In this document: positions 42,808 to 52,594 of the stretch, in pieces
Layout of the letters: the number at the start of each line of letters is the position of its first letter
Position numbering within the stretch: position 1 is the stretch's first letter
Source of the DNA: Paenibacillus methanolicus
GTDB lineage: Bacteria > Bacillota > Bacilli > Paenibacillales > Paenibacillaceae
DNA length: 64,000 nt
Direction: 5' to 3'
Assembly: GCF_008124765.1 (NCBI RefSeq)
Contig: NZ_VNHS01000008.1
Coordinates: forward strand, 124,001-188,000
Notes under the pieces: model-generated
Seen by the model: only the letters and a program-made list of their open reading frames with translations
Databases searched by the model: none
What the model was told of the DNA's origin: nothing
Position numbers and translations under genes: made by a program

Positions 42808-43881
42808 ATGAACGAGACACGTTTGGAGAAACTGCGCCGTCAATTGGACGGCGTGAATCAAGCGCTGCTGACGATGCTGAGCGAACGCGCGGAGATCGCG
42901 CTGGAGATCGGGGCCGAGAAAGAAAGACAAGGCGTGCCCAAATTCGATCCGGTGCGCGAGCAGCTGATGCTGAAGGACTTGGTCGCGCAGAATAAAGGAC
43001 CGTTCGACGACGATACGATCCGCCATCTGTTCAAGCAGATTTTTCAAGCTTCGCTCAAGATCCAGCAGGAGGATCACGGCAAGCACTTGCTCGTCAGCCG
43101 GAAGCGTCAGGAGCGCAACACGGTCGTCGCGCTCGGCGATGTCGAGATCGGCGGCGTCAAGCCCGTCATGATCGCCGGCCCGTGCTCGGTCGAAAGCTAC
43201 GAGCAAGTCCGCGAGGTCGCCGCGCATCTGAAGGCTTCCGGCATTACCGTTATGCGGGGCGGCGCCTTCAAACCGCGTACGTCGCCGTACGATTTTCAAG
43301 GTCTCGGCATCGAAGGGCTGCGCATTCTGAAGGAGGTCGCGGACGAATTCGGCCTCAAGACGATAAGCGAGATCGTCGACCCCGCCCATATCGAGCTTGC
43401 CTGCGAATACATCGACGTCATCCAAATCGGCGCGCGCAACATGCAGAACTTCGAGCTGCTGAAAGCGGCCGGCGACGTTCGAAAGCCGATCCTGCTCAAA
43501 CGCGGACTGGCCGCGACCATCGACGAATTCCTGCATGCGGCGGAATACATCGTCTCGCGCGGCAATACGCAAGTCATGCTCATCGAACGCGGTATCCGCA
43601 CCTACGAGAAGGCAACCCGCAATACGCTCGATATTTCCGCCGTGCCGATTTTGAAGCAGGAAAGCCATCTGCCAGTCCTAGTCGACGTGACGCACTCCAC
43701 AGGACGCAAAGACATCTTGGCCCCATGCGCCAAAGCCGCGCTGGCTGCCGGAGCCGATGGCGTCATGGTCGAAGTGCATCCGAACCCGGCGACCGCGTTG
43801 TCCGATGCCGCCCAGCAGCTTGATTTTTCAGAATTCACAATCTTTTACGACGACGTTCTTCGTTCCGGCCTGATGAAATAA
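42808..43881 (+). CDS. bifunctional chorismate mutase/3-deoxy-7-phosphoheptulonate synthase
   Basis: The 357-residue protein has an N-terminal AroQ-type chorismate mutase domain (about 1-90: [27 protein letters not shown]). A type I-beta DAHP synthase domain follows (about 95-350: [56 protein letters not shown]). It condenses PEP and erythrose-4-phosphate to open the shikimate pathway; the mutase domain usually acts as the prephenate/chorismate feedback sensor. Transcription is controlled by the upstream T-box. Confidence 0.95.
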   Translation: MNETRLEKLRRQLDGVNQALLTMLSERAEIALEIGAEKERQGVPKFDPVREQLMLKDLVAQNKGPFDDDTIRHLFKQIFQASLKIQQEDHGKHLLVSRKRQERNTVVALGDVEIGGVKPVMIAGPCSVESYEQVREVAAHLKASGITVMRGGAFKPRTSPYDFQGLGIEGLRILKEVADEFGLKTISEIVDPAHIELACEYIDVIQIGARNMQNFELLKAAGDVRKPILLKRGLAATIDEFLHAAEYIVSRGNTQVMLIERGIRTYEKATRNTLDISAVPILKQESHLPVLVDVTHSTGRKDILAPCAKAALAAGADGVMVEVHPNPATALSDAAQQLDFSEFTIFYDDVLRSGLMK

Positions 43882-43923
43882 GTGATATAATGCTCGCATC
43901 GCTTGCAGCAGGAGGTTGATGGA

Positions 43924-44097
43924 ATGAAAATTTACGTGGTGCTCGCATTCACGGAAGACGGCATGGAGAACGTGTATGTAGGGAGCGACGAAGAGCGGGC
44001 GCTTGCCATGACGCTCGACGACGCGGAAGGCGCGGACGCGCTGTTCGTGGAAATTTGGGAGGATGGCGAGAAGACGGACGACTATCGTCTTGTATAA
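43924..44097 (+). CDS. small acidic hypothetical protein (57 aa)
   Basis: CAGGAGG lies eight bases before ATG 43924. The 57-residue acidic protein (MKIYVVLAFTEDGMENVYVG; AFVEIWEDGEKTDDYRLV-like end) has a beta-alpha-beta look and no known motif. It follows the DAHP synthase gene by 42 bases with no terminator between, and a large hairpin lies after its stop. It may be co-transcribed with the shikimate gene. Confidence 0.75.
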   Translation: MKIYVVLAFTEDGMENVYVGSDEERALAMTLDDAEGADALFVEIWEDGEKTDDYRLV

Positions 44098-44109
44098 CGC
44101 AGCGTTAAG

Positions 44110-44156
44110 AACGGCAGCGGCTGGCGGGTGCTTATACCCTCCGGCCGCTGCCGTTT
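44110..44156 (+). terminator. large hairpin after the small acidic gene
   Basis: The twelve-base arms AACGGCAGCGGC (44110-44121) and GCCGCTGCCGTT (44144-44155) pair perfectly, with an inner GGGT/ACCC pair. The following T-run is only three bases, so termination may be incomplete. Confidence 0.55.
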
Positions 44157-44237
44157 CCGCGCAGAGGGGAGTAACTTGGAGAAGAATGACAAAAGGCAGC
44201 ACGACAAGTCTCCCTGTCTCCGCTGCCTCGCGCGCGA

Positions 44238-45614
44238 TTACCACTTCAAGTTAGACCCGAACAAAAGCGCGTTGCTTAACGCCCGGCCGGGCGTCGTGAC
44301 CGTCTTCCCGCCGGACATGAGGCCGGAGGAAGCGCCCCCGTCCAGATTCATGGCCTGCACGGCGCCTAGCTGCTTCATAATGAGCGCCCATTGCTTCATC
44401 GTGGCGCCCGGCACGGTGGCCAGCATGACCGAGCCGTTCTTCAGGATGGCGATTCCGCTGCGCGCGCCGCCGCCGGTGAGAATCTTAGGATCCTTGAACC
44501 CTTCCCCCGTCGGATTGACCGCGATTTGGCCGTTCTTCACCAGCCGCGGTCCGGCTCCGATCGCCGTATGCACATCGGACCAGTCCAGCTCTTTGCCGGC
44601 GTCGTTGCGGTACGTGAACGTAAAGTCCACTTTAGCGCCGACTTGAAAACGGGTAGCTTGGCCGCTTTCTTTCCCCTCGAAGACGATGACGAACCCGCCG
44701 GAAGGAATCGCGACGTTCTCGCCTCGGGCAATGCGGGCAACCGCGCCATTCTGCACGATAATCGCCGTCTCCGCCGCAAAGCCGATCCGACTCCCTCTCG
44801 CCGGCGTGAACAGCGTGGCCGTCGTATCCGACACCGGCGTCCGGTTCAAGAAGTAGGCATACCAGCTTTTCGGTCCCTTCTCGTTCGCGACCGATCCGGC
44901 GATCCCAAGGCGCAGCGTGTCCATGACCGCCGCCCCGTCCCACTTGAACCCGATCGTCGTGCCCGTATTGCCAATATGGGCCGGAATACCGTTATTGATC
45001 ACGTTGCCGTACGGATCCGGGACGCCGTTGTACGCCTCGAAGAACGTGCCGTTAATCGCCGTATCCGCCCGATAAGCGGCTGCGATGGCCGTCAAGCTCT
45101 GAGCGCTGCCAACTTGACGCGATGCGAGCCCCGCCGTCACCGGCGTACCTTTCGGCACCGTCACCGTGCGAATCGTGAACGTCCGTCCGCCGGCTTTCAC
45201 CGAGCGGACCGCGTACGTCGGCTTAACGGCAAGCGGCTTCGCCGCGGTCACGACGACCGGAAGCGACAAGCTCGCAGCGCCGTCTTCCGTGAACGCTTTG
45301 ACGGTGATCGTCGTACGTCCCGGCGACACCGGCAGGAGGACGCCTTTCTCATTCACCTTCGCGATCGCCGGATTCCCCGATGCGTACGTCATAACGGCCG
45401 ATACCGGCGCAATTAGTCGATCCGCGAGCGGCACGCGACTGTTCGCCGCCGTCGTTACCGCGGCGGTCGGATACGACAGCAACGCCCCGGAAGCGGCGGT
45501 ATCGGCCGAAGCATGCGGCATCTGCATTCCCGCTCCGGTTACCACGCCGCCCACGAGCAGCGCCGAAGCCCCCAGAATCAGCAAGCCGCTTCGCCAATGA
45601 TTGTGCTTTTTCAT
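44238..45614 (-). CDS. secreted phosphodiester glycosidase family protein (NAGPA domain)
   Basis: The 458-residue protein has a signal peptide (about 1-38), a Big_2-like domain (about 50-125: ASGNPAIAKVNEKGVLLPVS) and a C-terminal NAGPA-type domain (about 150-455). The latter shows INGTFFEAYNGVPDPYGNVI, HTAIGAGPRLVKNG, SGIAILKNGSVMLATV and MNLDGGASSGLM. Homologues include human uncovering enzyme and bacterial surface phosphodiester glycosidases. It probably acts on sugar-phosphodiester linkages in the cell wall or exopolymers. It is a single gene. Confidence 0.9.
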   Translation of the reverse strand: MKKHNHWRSGLLILGASALLVGGVVTGAGMQMPHASADTAASGALLSYPTAAVTTAANSRVPLADRLIAPVSAVMTYASGNPAIAKVNEKGVLLPVSPGRTTITVKAFTEDGAASLSLPVVVTAAKPLAVKPTYAVRSVKAGGRTFTIRTVTVPKGTPVTAGLASRQVGSAQSLTAIAAAYRADTAINGTFFEAYNGVPDPYGNVINNGIPAHIGNTGTTIGFKWDGAAVMDTLRLGIAGSVANEKGPKSWYAYFLNRTPVSDTTATLFTPARGSRIGFAAETAIIVQNGAVARIARGENVAIPSGGFVIVFEGKESGQATRFQVGAKVDFTFTYRNDAGKELDWSDVHTAIGAGPRLVKNGQIAVNPTGEGFKDPKILTGGGARSGIAILKNGSVMLATVPGATMKQWALIMKQLGAVQAMNLDGGASSGLMSGGKTVTTPGRALSNALLFGSNLKW

Positions 45615-45733
45615 GCCTGATTACTCCTTCATTCGCAGCAAAATAGACCTCATTCTATTTCGTCGGTATCTGGCTGCCAAAAATGAAGGTTAGAAGATGA
45701 ATGACGTTCTGTAGCGGCATGTCGTCTACGACG

Positions 45734-45763
45734 AAAAAAGGAGCCCATTCGTCGGGCTCCTTT
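45734..45763 (-). terminator. terminator of the 50-aa gene
   Basis: GGAGCCC (45740-45746) pairs with GGGCTCC (45754-45760). On the minus strand TTTTTT follows. It lies 10 bases past the stop at 45774. Confidence 0.8.
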
Positions 45764-45773
45764 CATTTGCGCG

Positions 45774-45926
45774 CTATTTTTCGTAGCCTTCGTTCTCGAT
45801 CTTTACTTCGCCGTCCGCCAGCTGCTGAATGCCGTCGCTCGTTCCGGCGTTGTACGCGTCCTCGAATTGCTCGCGCGTCAACTCCGTTCCTTCCAGCTGC
45901 TGTGCGTTTTTATTCTTCTTGCTCAT
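45774..45926 (-). CDS. small acidic hypothetical protein (50 aa)
   Basis: ATG 45926 has AAGGAG about ten bases upstream, and a clean terminator follows the TAG. The 50-residue product begins MSKKNKNAQQLEGTEL and continues with acidic, soluble sequence (REQFEDAYNAGTSDGIQQL) ending in NEGYEK. The layout, with Lys-rich start and acidic rest, resembles small spore- or stress-associated Bacillales proteins; relation to DUF4025-type proteins is possible but unproven. Confidence 0.7.
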   Translation of the reverse strand: MSKKNKNAQQLEGTELTREQFEDAYNAGTSDGIQQLADGEVKIENEGYEK

Positions 45927-46046
45927 CGCCTGCCGTCTCCTTTCGACGTTGGAATGCGATTACTCGCCCGGTATAGCATTCCACCGTTCCCGGTTTTCTT
46001 TACGTCTGCCGCCAAAGAATATCGGGAAAATGACGTTTGCCTCGCG

Positions 46047-46250
46047 CTACATTTCGCGAATCAACACATACACGATGAGACCGAGAATCGGAAAGAACAA
46101 AATCGCCAGCAGCACGAGCAGCGCGAATTCCGGGCTTCTGCCTCTTCTGCGCGCATCCTTGAACGCCCAAACGCACACCATAATATGAACGACGAACAAC
46201 AGGAAACCGAAGAATAATAAACCTAATCCGAACAAACCGAATCCTTCCAT
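46047..46250 (-). CDS. small PLDc_N-type membrane protein
   Basis: ATG 46250 has GAGGCG eight bases upstream, giving 67 residues. Two membrane helices flank a short basic loop with the family motif (VWAFKDARRRGRSPEFALL). The second helix ends with FFPILGLIVYVLIRE. This is the phospholipase-D/nuclease N-terminal module found as a free-standing membrane protein. It has no enzymatic domain and its function is unknown. Confidence 0.85.
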   Translation of the reverse strand: MEGFGLFGLGLLFFGFLLFVVHIMVCVWAFKDARRRGRSPEFALLVLLAILFFPILGLIVYVLIREM

Positions 46251-46364
46251 TTGCATCGCCTCGCATCCGCGTTAGTAAGCAATATTACGCCGTCGACACG
46301 AGGTGGTATCCATCATTTCCTAATTTCCGCTTCAGCACATGGGAACGCCTCGCACAGCGCCCGC

Positions 46365-46853
46365 TTACTCTCGCGATTCTTCGCGAAGCGGCTTCGCTTC
46401 AAGCGGTATGTCATGCGGGTCAACCGTCATGAACCGGCTTGCAATATCCGGCGTAGGAAGCAGACAGACTTCGTTCCGTCCGAACAGCCGGTAACGGCTG
46501 CCGGCGACGCGATCGTACGCCCAATCGCGGACGAAGGCGGGCACGATGATCAAGGCCGAGAGCAGCCGCCATCCCCCGCCTAACTTACGCAGCACCCGCA
46601 GCGCCGCCTCGGACTTCACGTAGGCTCGCCCCCCGTCGAGGAGCACGAACGTGTCCATGTCGCCTTCCGGCAACCCATGCCGTCTGAGCAGCCGAATGCC
46701 GGCGGGCGATTGGAGAGCCACGAATCGAAACCGCTTCGCGGGATCGCGCGCAATGACGAACCGCGTGATGCCATGGCACAGCGCGCATTCGCCGTCAATC
46801 AGCATAATGTCGGAAAATTCCGCCGCTGCGTTTGTTTGCCCGTTGGTGCCCAT
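46365..46853 (-). CDS. thiol-disulfide oxidoreductase, DCC family
   Basis: The 162-residue protein has the D-x-x-C-x-x-C motif DGECALC (D20, C23, C26) near the N-terminus and the conserved FVALQSPAG. The usual C-terminal GSRYRLFGR and a helix pair typical of YuxK-like DCC proteins are also present. It is a predicted thioredoxin-fold redox protein whose partners are not known. GAGGAGG precedes the start. Confidence 0.9.
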   Translation of the reverse strand: MGTNGQTNAAAEFSDIMLIDGECALCHGITRFVIARDPAKRFRFVALQSPAGIRLLRRHGLPEGDMDTFVLLDGGRAYVKSEAALRVLRKLGGGWRLLSALIIVPAFVRDWAYDRVAGSRYRLFGRNEVCLLPTPDIASRFMTVDPHDIPLEAKPLREESRE

Positions 46854-47022
46854 CGCCGTCTGCCTCCTCTATACGAGATTCATTGTAAGCCTGCCTGGCG
46901 CCGCGCGTTAGTTCCAACTTTCGTGGGAGTAAATGAAGAAAGGTACTACATTTCGTAATACCCTCGCATGTAAGGATCGTCGTATATTGCCGTCGCAAGA
47001 TCCGTCCGCTCTGGCAAGGCCG

Positions 47023-47643
47023 TTACGGTTGCTTGACTCGCGCGATGATCCGCGCAATCGACGAATCGGCCCGGATGCGCAGCGGCAGCGCCGTAATTTC
47101 GAACGCGTCGGCCTCGAGCAGCTTGTCGACGTTGGCCAGATTTTCTACGATGAGCACGTCGTTCGCGAACAGACTATGATGCACCTCGAACGGATAACGG
47201 TCCGGAGACGGCGTATCGAGCCCGACGATCTTCACGCGCTTGCGCACGAGCAGCTCCGCGAACGGAACGGTTAGCACCGGATAGTCGTCGAAGTAGCCCG
47301 GCTGGCCGAACAGTCGTCCATGCCCGGTATGCACGATCACGATCGATTCTTCTTGAATAAGCGTCTCATAGTCCCGTTTATAGCCGATCTCTCGTTCGCC
47401 GACGGCATTGATCAGACATCCTTCTCCAATAAACCGCTCGACCGGATAATCGTATAGGTATGTCGTCGAATCGGTCAAATGCATGGGCCCGTCCATGTGC
47501 GTGCCGGCATGCATGTTGATCGTCAGCAGATGATTATTGTAATGATCCCGCCGCAGCTGGCGGTCATGGACGAGCTTCGTCTCCGCATCGCCCGGGTAGA
47601 CCGGCAGCCCGTGAACAATGGGATGCGTCAAATCAATGATCAC
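47023..47643 (-). CDS. cyclase/kynurenine-formamidase-like hydrolase
   Basis: The start is GTG 47643 ((M)IIDLTHPIVHG) with GGAGGAGG upstream, giving 206 residues. The cyclase-family metal motif HAGTHMDGPMH (HxGTHxDxPxH) is intact, and further family features are VIVHTGHG and VGLDTPSPD. Members hydrolyse formyl-kynurenine, isatin or related amides. The gene overlaps the response-regulator gene by 11 bases and closes a five-gene operon, an unusual partner for a two-component system. Confidence 0.9.
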   Translation of the reverse strand: MIIDLTHPIVHGLPVYPGDAETKLVHDRQLRRDHYNNHLLTINMHAGTHMDGPMHLTDSTTYLYDYPVERFIGEGCLINAVGEREIGYKRDYETLIQEESIVIVHTGHGRLFGQPGYFDDYPVLTVPFAELLVRKRVKIVGLDTPSPDRYPFEVHHSLFANDVLIVENLANVDKLLEADAFEITALPLRIRADSSIARIIARVKQP

Positions 47644-48292
47644 GCTTCGCTTCCTCCTCCATGCCGCGTTTCGGCACGAGCCCGTTCTTGCGGACAAGCT
47701 CGACCGCTTCCTTGCTGCTTTTCACGCCGAGCTTCTTGAGCATTTTGTTGATCTGGTTCTTCAGCGTGCTCTCCGCCTTGAACAGCTTCTTCTCGATCTG
47801 CGGCTGTGTATAACCGTCCTCGATCAGCTCGAACACTTCGCGTTCCGCCGAAGTCAAATCCTTCAACTGCTCTTCCCGCTTCAGCCGGCTGAACTCCTTC
47901 AACAGCGCCTCCATAGGAGCGGCATGATGATGCGCCTTGCGGATCGCCTGGGGAAGCTCATGGAAGCGCGACTTCTCGAGATAGTCGATCGCGCCCGCAG
48001 TGAACGATTGCGTCATGGCGCGCTCGTCGCGGACGGACGTGAGCATCACGATTTTGGCCGGGTGTATCGCATGGATTTCCATTGCCGCGTAGATTCCCTC
48101 GTATTCCTTGTCCGACAGCTGGATGTCCATCAAGACCACGTCGAACGCGAGCGTCTTGGCCAAGCGCACCGCTTCATCCGCCGCGGTCGCGGACCCGACG
48201 ACGAGCAGATCCGACTCGCGGTTCAAGTAGGCGGTCACCGCCTTGATCCAATCCGGATCGTCTTCGACCATCAGCACCCGTATAGGAGTCAT
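47633..48292 (-). CDS. response regulator with LuxR-type output domain
   Basis: The 219-residue protein has a receiver domain with the acidic pair D11/D12, phospho-acceptor D56 (VVLMDIQLS), T-loop MLTSV and the lysine of LEKSR. A NarL/LuxR-type helix-turn-helix follows (LTSAEREVFELIEDGYTQPQ, STLKNQINKMLKKLGV). Its first bases overlap the kinase stop (ATGA), so kinase and regulator are translationally coupled. Confidence 0.93.
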   Translation of the reverse strand: MTPIRVLMVEDDPDWIKAVTAYLNRESDLLVVGSATAADEAVRLAKTLAFDVVLMDIQLSDKEYEGIYAAMEIHAIHPAKIVMLTSVRDERAMTQSFTAGAIDYLEKSRFHELPQAIRKAHHHAAPMEALLKEFSRLKREEQLKDLTSAEREVFELIEDGYTQPQIEKKLFKAESTLKNQINKMLKKLGVKSSKEAVELVRKNGLVPKRGMEEEAKRDH

Positions 48293-49641
48293 GGACGCAT
48301 CGCCCCTTCCTCTTCGCCCTCGATCATTTTGCCCAGCGGCAGCAGGAGCATCGCCGTGGTCCCGCGTCCCGGTTCGCCGGCCAGTTCGATGCGTCCGCCG
48401 CTGCGCGCCATGACGTTGTACACGTAGGACAGCCCCAAGCCGTAATTGTCATGCCGGCTCTTCGTCGAATAGAACGGCTCGAATGCGCGGACAAGCGCTT
48501 CGCGCGAGATGCCGGGACCCGTGTCGGTAACCGCGATGCGAACATACTTCTTGTCCGCATCGAGTCGAATCGTAATGGCGCCGCCTGCCGGCATTGCCTC
48601 GATGGCATTGCGGATCAGATTGCCGAGCGCTTCCTTCACATGCACGTCGTCGCACGCCATGATCGGCCGTATCCGGTAGTCGGTATGGACCGCGATTCCT
48701 TGCGAAGCCAGCATACCCGCATGCCCGTCCACGCACGCTTGGACCAACTTCGCCAGCGAGCAGGGCTGCTCCCGCAGGACGATCTCCCTCGTCTGGGCGT
48801 GGATCCGCGACACCATGGCCATCATATGCGCCGAAGCGTTCTCGATAATCCGCAGATGATCGTCCGTCCCGCTGGCGGCCTCCTGTCCGAGGGGAAGCTC
48901 CGCCCGGAGATTGTCGGCGCTGATGGCGATTTTGCCGAGCTCGTTCTTGAGCGCGTGGTTGAGCATGGCCGTCCCCGAGGTAACCGATTTCATGGCCGTA
49001 TCCAGCGGATCGCGCTCGAACGTCAGTTTGACTCCGAGCACGCCGTAGAGGAACGTCCCCAGCAGCGCCACCCCGAACGAATAGACGAAAAATACGGAAA
49101 TATAGCGCATGAATGCGAATTCCGGCCAAATCGCCCGCGCCCCATAAATAAAGATCAGCACGGCCAATAATGTCGGCACCATGATCAAAACGAGGATGAA
49201 CCGACTTCGCTTCAGCTGCGGCGACTCCGCCCGCCTGAACGCGTCGAGCAGCAGCGCGCATGCCGCCGCATAATACGGCCCGGCCCAGACAAGCAGCCAT
49301 CCGTACCGAATGACATTCGGATTGTACCAACTCTCCGCCACGAAGGTGACGACGACCGGGACAAGCAGCAGCCATCGGGCCGGTCTGACCGGCAGCCGCA
49401 GCGATTTCCAATTTCCGTATACGCTTGCGAACAACAGCACCGCGTACGGCGTGAACGCAAGGTTCGCGACCTGGACGACGCGCGCGAGCCGCTGGAAGCT
49501 CGTGTCGGTTAATACGTCCCCCAATCCGCCTAAGGACGCGCTGATCAGAAATAAAGCGGCCGTTTGGCTAACGGGATGCCGCGGATTGCGAACGAGCAGG
49601 ATTGCGGCCGCCGCCAATAGCGCCGCGGTGTAATATAACAT
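48289..49641 (-). CDS. sensor histidine kinase with polytopic membrane sensor
   Basis: The 450-residue protein has about seven membrane helices (residues 3-205) without a large external loop. A non-standard H-box (MLNHALKNELGKIAI, H229) follows, then a HATPase domain with N-box NLIRNAIEAM, G1 DTGPGIS, F-box FEPFYSTK and G2 NYGLGLSYV. The H-box resembles that of HPK families in which HxxKNE replaces HExxTP. The kinase pairs with the coupled response regulator. Confidence 0.92.
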   Translation of the reverse strand: MLYYTAALLAAAAILLVRNPRHPVSQTAALFLISASLGGLGDVLTDTSFQRLARVVQVANLAFTPYAVLLFASVYGNWKSLRLPVRPARWLLLVPVVVTFVAESWYNPNVIRYGWLLVWAGPYYAAACALLLDAFRRAESPQLKRSRFILVLIMVPTLLAVLIFIYGARAIWPEFAFMRYISVFFVYSFGVALLGTFLYGVLGVKLTFERDPLDTAMKSVTSGTAMLNHALKNELGKIAISADNLRAELPLGQEAASGTDDHLRIIENASAHMMAMVSRIHAQTREIVLREQPCSLAKLVQACVDGHAGMLASQGIAVHTDYRIRPIMACDDVHVKEALGNLIRNAIEAMPAGGAITIRLDADKKYVRIAVTDTGPGISREALVRAFEPFYSTKSRHDNYGLGLSYVYNVMARSGGRIELAGEPGRGTTAMLLLPLGKMIEGEEEGAMRP

Positions 49642-49656
49642 AGGGCATCACTCCGG

Positions 49657-50685
49657 TTAAGCCAAGACCGCTTCGATGAAGACCGTCGTCTGGACGGCCA
49701 GATCGATCTCCTTGACTTCCATTTCTTCCTTCTCCCCTTTGACGACTCGAATGACCGGACGCCCCGGCAAGCCGCGGTGTTGTCTGACCACGACGCCCGT
49801 CTCTTTCGTGGAGAGCCGCACGGCCATACCGTTCGGGTAGACGGAGACGATTCGGGTGAACTGGATCAGCACGTCGCGGTCGAGCGCCTCGCCGGACAAC
49901 GACATCAGCTTCTCGCACGCGTCGTGCGGCAGCAGCCCTTCGCCGTCAAAGGCATTGATCAAGTTGTCGAATAGGTTGGCGACGGCCACGATTCTGGCAT
50001 ATAGATGGATGTCCGCTCCCGTAACGCCGCGCGGTATGCCCTTGCCGTCCAGCCGCTCGTGATGCTGCAAGGCAACGTGGGCGATGAGAAGGTTGAACTC
50101 GTGCTTGCTCTTGAGCAGTTCGTACCCTCGCCACGTATGATGCTGCTTCAAGTCGAGCGCAGGATCCGCTTTTGCGCCGGGCACCGTCTTGCCGACGTCA
50201 TGCAATAGCGCGCCGATCGCCAAATCCTTGAGCTGAAGCGCGTTCAATCCCATATTCATGCCGATCAGCGTGGACATCATGCACACGTTCAAGGAATGTA
50301 CGTATCGGGCATTGTCTTTGGTCCGGATATCCGTCAGCTGGACGAGCACTTCCTTGTTGTTCATGACATCATCCATGATTTGGCTGACGCTGGCGCCGAT
50401 CTTCTTCGTGCTCCACTCCTTGCCGGAGCGGACCGCCTCGAACGTGTCGTTCATTTCCCGGATGACGGTCTGTTTCGTACGCTCGCTCAATACGTCCTCG
50501 GTTTCCACGTCCTCGAGCGTTTTATCCTGGATATAGATCATCGTGACGCCGATCCGATTGAGCGTGTTGATCATAAATACGGTGAGCTGCACGCCTGCAG
50601 ACAGCATGACCGTACCGTTGGCCGAGTAGACCGTTTTCCCCAAATATTGACCCGGTTCTACCTGCTCAATACTGATATATCTCAT
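49657..50685 (-). CDS. HD-GYP domain phosphodiesterase
   Basis: ATG 50685 (MRYISIEQVEPGQ) has GGGGGA upstream, giving 342 residues. The N-terminal region resembles the DUF3391-like lead of HD-GYP proteins. The HD motif is LLHDVGKT, and downstream histidines (LKQHHTW, ALQHHERLDGKG) match the family. The GYP triad reads GIP (KGIPRG), a recognised variant. The probable role is c-di-GMP hydrolysis, opposing the GGDEF protein at 4048-5622. It sits 15 bases before the histidine-kinase gene in the same operon. Confidence 0.9.
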   Translation of the reverse strand: MRYISIEQVEPGQYLGKTVYSANGTVMLSAGVQLTVFMINTLNRIGVTMIYIQDKTLEDVETEDVLSERTKQTVIREMNDTFEAVRSGKEWSTKKIGASVSQIMDDVMNNKEVLVQLTDIRTKDNARYVHSLNVCMMSTLIGMNMGLNALQLKDLAIGALLHDVGKTVPGAKADPALDLKQHHTWRGYELLKSKHEFNLLIAHVALQHHERLDGKGIPRGVTGADIHLYARIVAVANLFDNLINAFDGEGLLPHDACEKLMSLSGEALDRDVLIQFTRIVSVYPNGMAVRLSTKETGVVVRQHRGLPGRPVIRVVKGEKEEMEVKEIDLAVQTTVFIEAVLA

Positions 50686-50699
50686 CTTGCGTCCCCCGT

Positions 50700-52556
50700 T
50701 CAGTCTTGGCCGTGCTTGGCTTGTCCGGCATGGCGCCTTACCCATACCTCTTTATAGTTGACTTTGCCCCAGGCGTTGAGCGCGATCCCGCGGAGCGAAG
50801 CATCATAATCCGCGGTCTGAATGCTATGGTATAGAAACAGCAGGCTGCAGGTGCGCTTCAACCGTTCTTCGATTGAGGCGAGCGCCTTTATCCTACTTTC
50901 GTAATCCCGCTGCTTCAGGCAGTCGGCGATTTGCGCGTCGACCGCCTTGCGGTCGGCTTCCGCCAACAGCGGCCTGACGAAGCTTCGCGCCGACGTATAT
51001 ACGCCAATCAGCGTCAGATCCGGCTGTTCGCCCATCACTTCGCCCGCCACGATCAGGTCGGCGCCGAGCATGACGTCGGGTTCGGCCAATCGTTCGATGG
51101 GCAGAACAATAACCTCGGCTTGCACGCCAATGACGCCGCATGCGCGCTGAATCCATGCCGCGTTCTGCTCGTTACTGGCCATGGCATACGTGTAAATGCG
51201 AACGGTCTCGCCGCCATAGCCCGATTGCTTGATCGTTTCGGCCGCAAGCGACAGATCGGCCTCCTCGCCCGACTCGCGGATCGGCAGACAATCCGGAAGC
51301 AGGAAGCCTTCCGACACCGAATATCGAAGTCCGCCCAATTCCTCGACCATGCGACCGCGATCCAGTCCAAGCCGAATTCCCCGCCGAAACCGCTCGTTCC
51401 GCGCGATACCGTCCTTAGCTTGATTGAAGACGAGGTAAACGCTGCCCTCCTCCACTTGACTAAGCGAAGGCGGATGACCGTTCTTCTCGAGCGCCTCGAA
51501 ATAGAGCAGCTGGGCGTCATGCCGCGTAACCTCCGACGTTTCGATTCCTTCATAATCCGGCCAAACCCACATTTCGATCCGGTCGATATGCGGTCTCCCT
51601 TCAAAATAGTGATCATTGGCCTCAAGCGCAAGCATCGATTCATCGTTGCGGACGACCCGGAAGGGTCCCGTCCCGATCGGCATGCGCGCGAAATCGCTTG
51701 TGCCCGTCAAGCGATCCGCTTCCTCCGGCACGATGGCGAAGTGCTCCATGCATAACGCTTCCGGAAGGCAGGAGACCGGCTCGCTCAGCTCGATCCGAAT
51801 CCCGTACGTTCCGCAGGCTTGTATGTGAAGGATAAAGCCGGCCAACCAATGCGCGGGATTCAATCGGAAAACGCGCTCGATCGCATAAACCGCGTCGCGA
51901 GCGGCCATAAGTTTCCCGTTGTGGAAACGAACGCCTTTGCGCAGGAAAAACGTCCAGCAGCGTCCTCCGTCCTCTTCCTCCCAGTAGTGGGCCAGCTTCG
52001 GCTGTACGCTGCGATCCGAAACCCGAAAACCGACGATCGTATTGAATATCTGCTCCACCCAGTGAGCCTCCGTTCGACGCATGACCAGCGGCGGATCGAG
52101 CGCCGGCACGGTGCGGTAGAACGGAAACCGCAGGACGTCTTGCTCCTCCGGATCGCGGCTGATCCCCAGTTGTCCCGCTAGCCATTGAGAGAACGCATAA
52201 GACAAGCCGCTGTCCGAGAATCCGTCGATCAAGCCGCGGGCTTCCGACAATCGGCCGTTCGTCACCAGTTTCGCCGCTCTCTCGAGCGCAAGCTCCCCAT
52301 GATCAATCAGCAGGACGAGGCTAGAACGATGACCTCTCCCTCTCCCGGCGCGCCACTCGATGAATCCGCCGTCCATCAGTCGGCGCAAAATAAACTGCGC
52401 GTTGCGCCGCGTGCAACCGAATAGCTCCGTCAGCGTATCCATCGAGATGTCGAGCGGCAGCCGAACGGGCGCATCGGCGAACCTTCTGCGCAGCATAAAG
52501 TAATACTCTTCCGTCTCCATGCTCCCCGGCTCCGTTCCACGCAAAAGGCGAAACAT
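50700..52556 (-). CDS. SgrR-like regulator with solute-binding domain
   Basis: The 618-residue protein has an N-terminal winged-helix domain (about 20-110: TLTELFGCTRRNAQFILRRL) fused to an ABC-type family-5 solute-binding domain (about 165-560: RKGVRFHNGKLMAARDAVYA, MPIGTGPFRV). No signal peptide is present, so the binding domain works in the cytoplasm as a ligand sensor, as in enterobacterial SgrR. AAAGGG precedes ATG 52556. It opens the five-gene operon with HD-GYP, kinase, regulator and cyclase genes. Confidence 0.9.
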   Translation of the reverse strand: MFRLLRGTEPGSMETEEYYFMLRRRFADAPVRLPLDISMDTLTELFGCTRRNAQFILRRLMDGGFIEWRAGRGRGHRSSLVLLIDHGELALERAAKLVTNGRLSEARGLIDGFSDSGLSYAFSQWLAGQLGISRDPEEQDVLRFPFYRTVPALDPPLVMRRTEAHWVEQIFNTIVGFRVSDRSVQPKLAHYWEEEDGGRCWTFFLRKGVRFHNGKLMAARDAVYAIERVFRLNPAHWLAGFILHIQACGTYGIRIELSEPVSCLPEALCMEHFAIVPEEADRLTGTSDFARMPIGTGPFRVVRNDESMLALEANDHYFEGRPHIDRIEMWVWPDYEGIETSEVTRHDAQLLYFEALEKNGHPPSLSQVEEGSVYLVFNQAKDGIARNERFRRGIRLGLDRGRMVEELGGLRYSVSEGFLLPDCLPIRESGEEADLSLAAETIKQSGYGGETVRIYTYAMASNEQNAAWIQRACGVIGVQAEVIVLPIERLAEPDVMLGADLIVAGEVMGEQPDLTLIGVYTSARSFVRPLLAEADRKAVDAQIADCLKQRDYESRIKALASIEERLKRTCSLLFLYHSIQTADYDASLRGIALNAWGKVNYKEVWVRRHAGQAKHGQD

Positions 52557-52594
52557 TTCCGCAAACCCTTTGCATTTTCTTCTTCTTTTAGAAA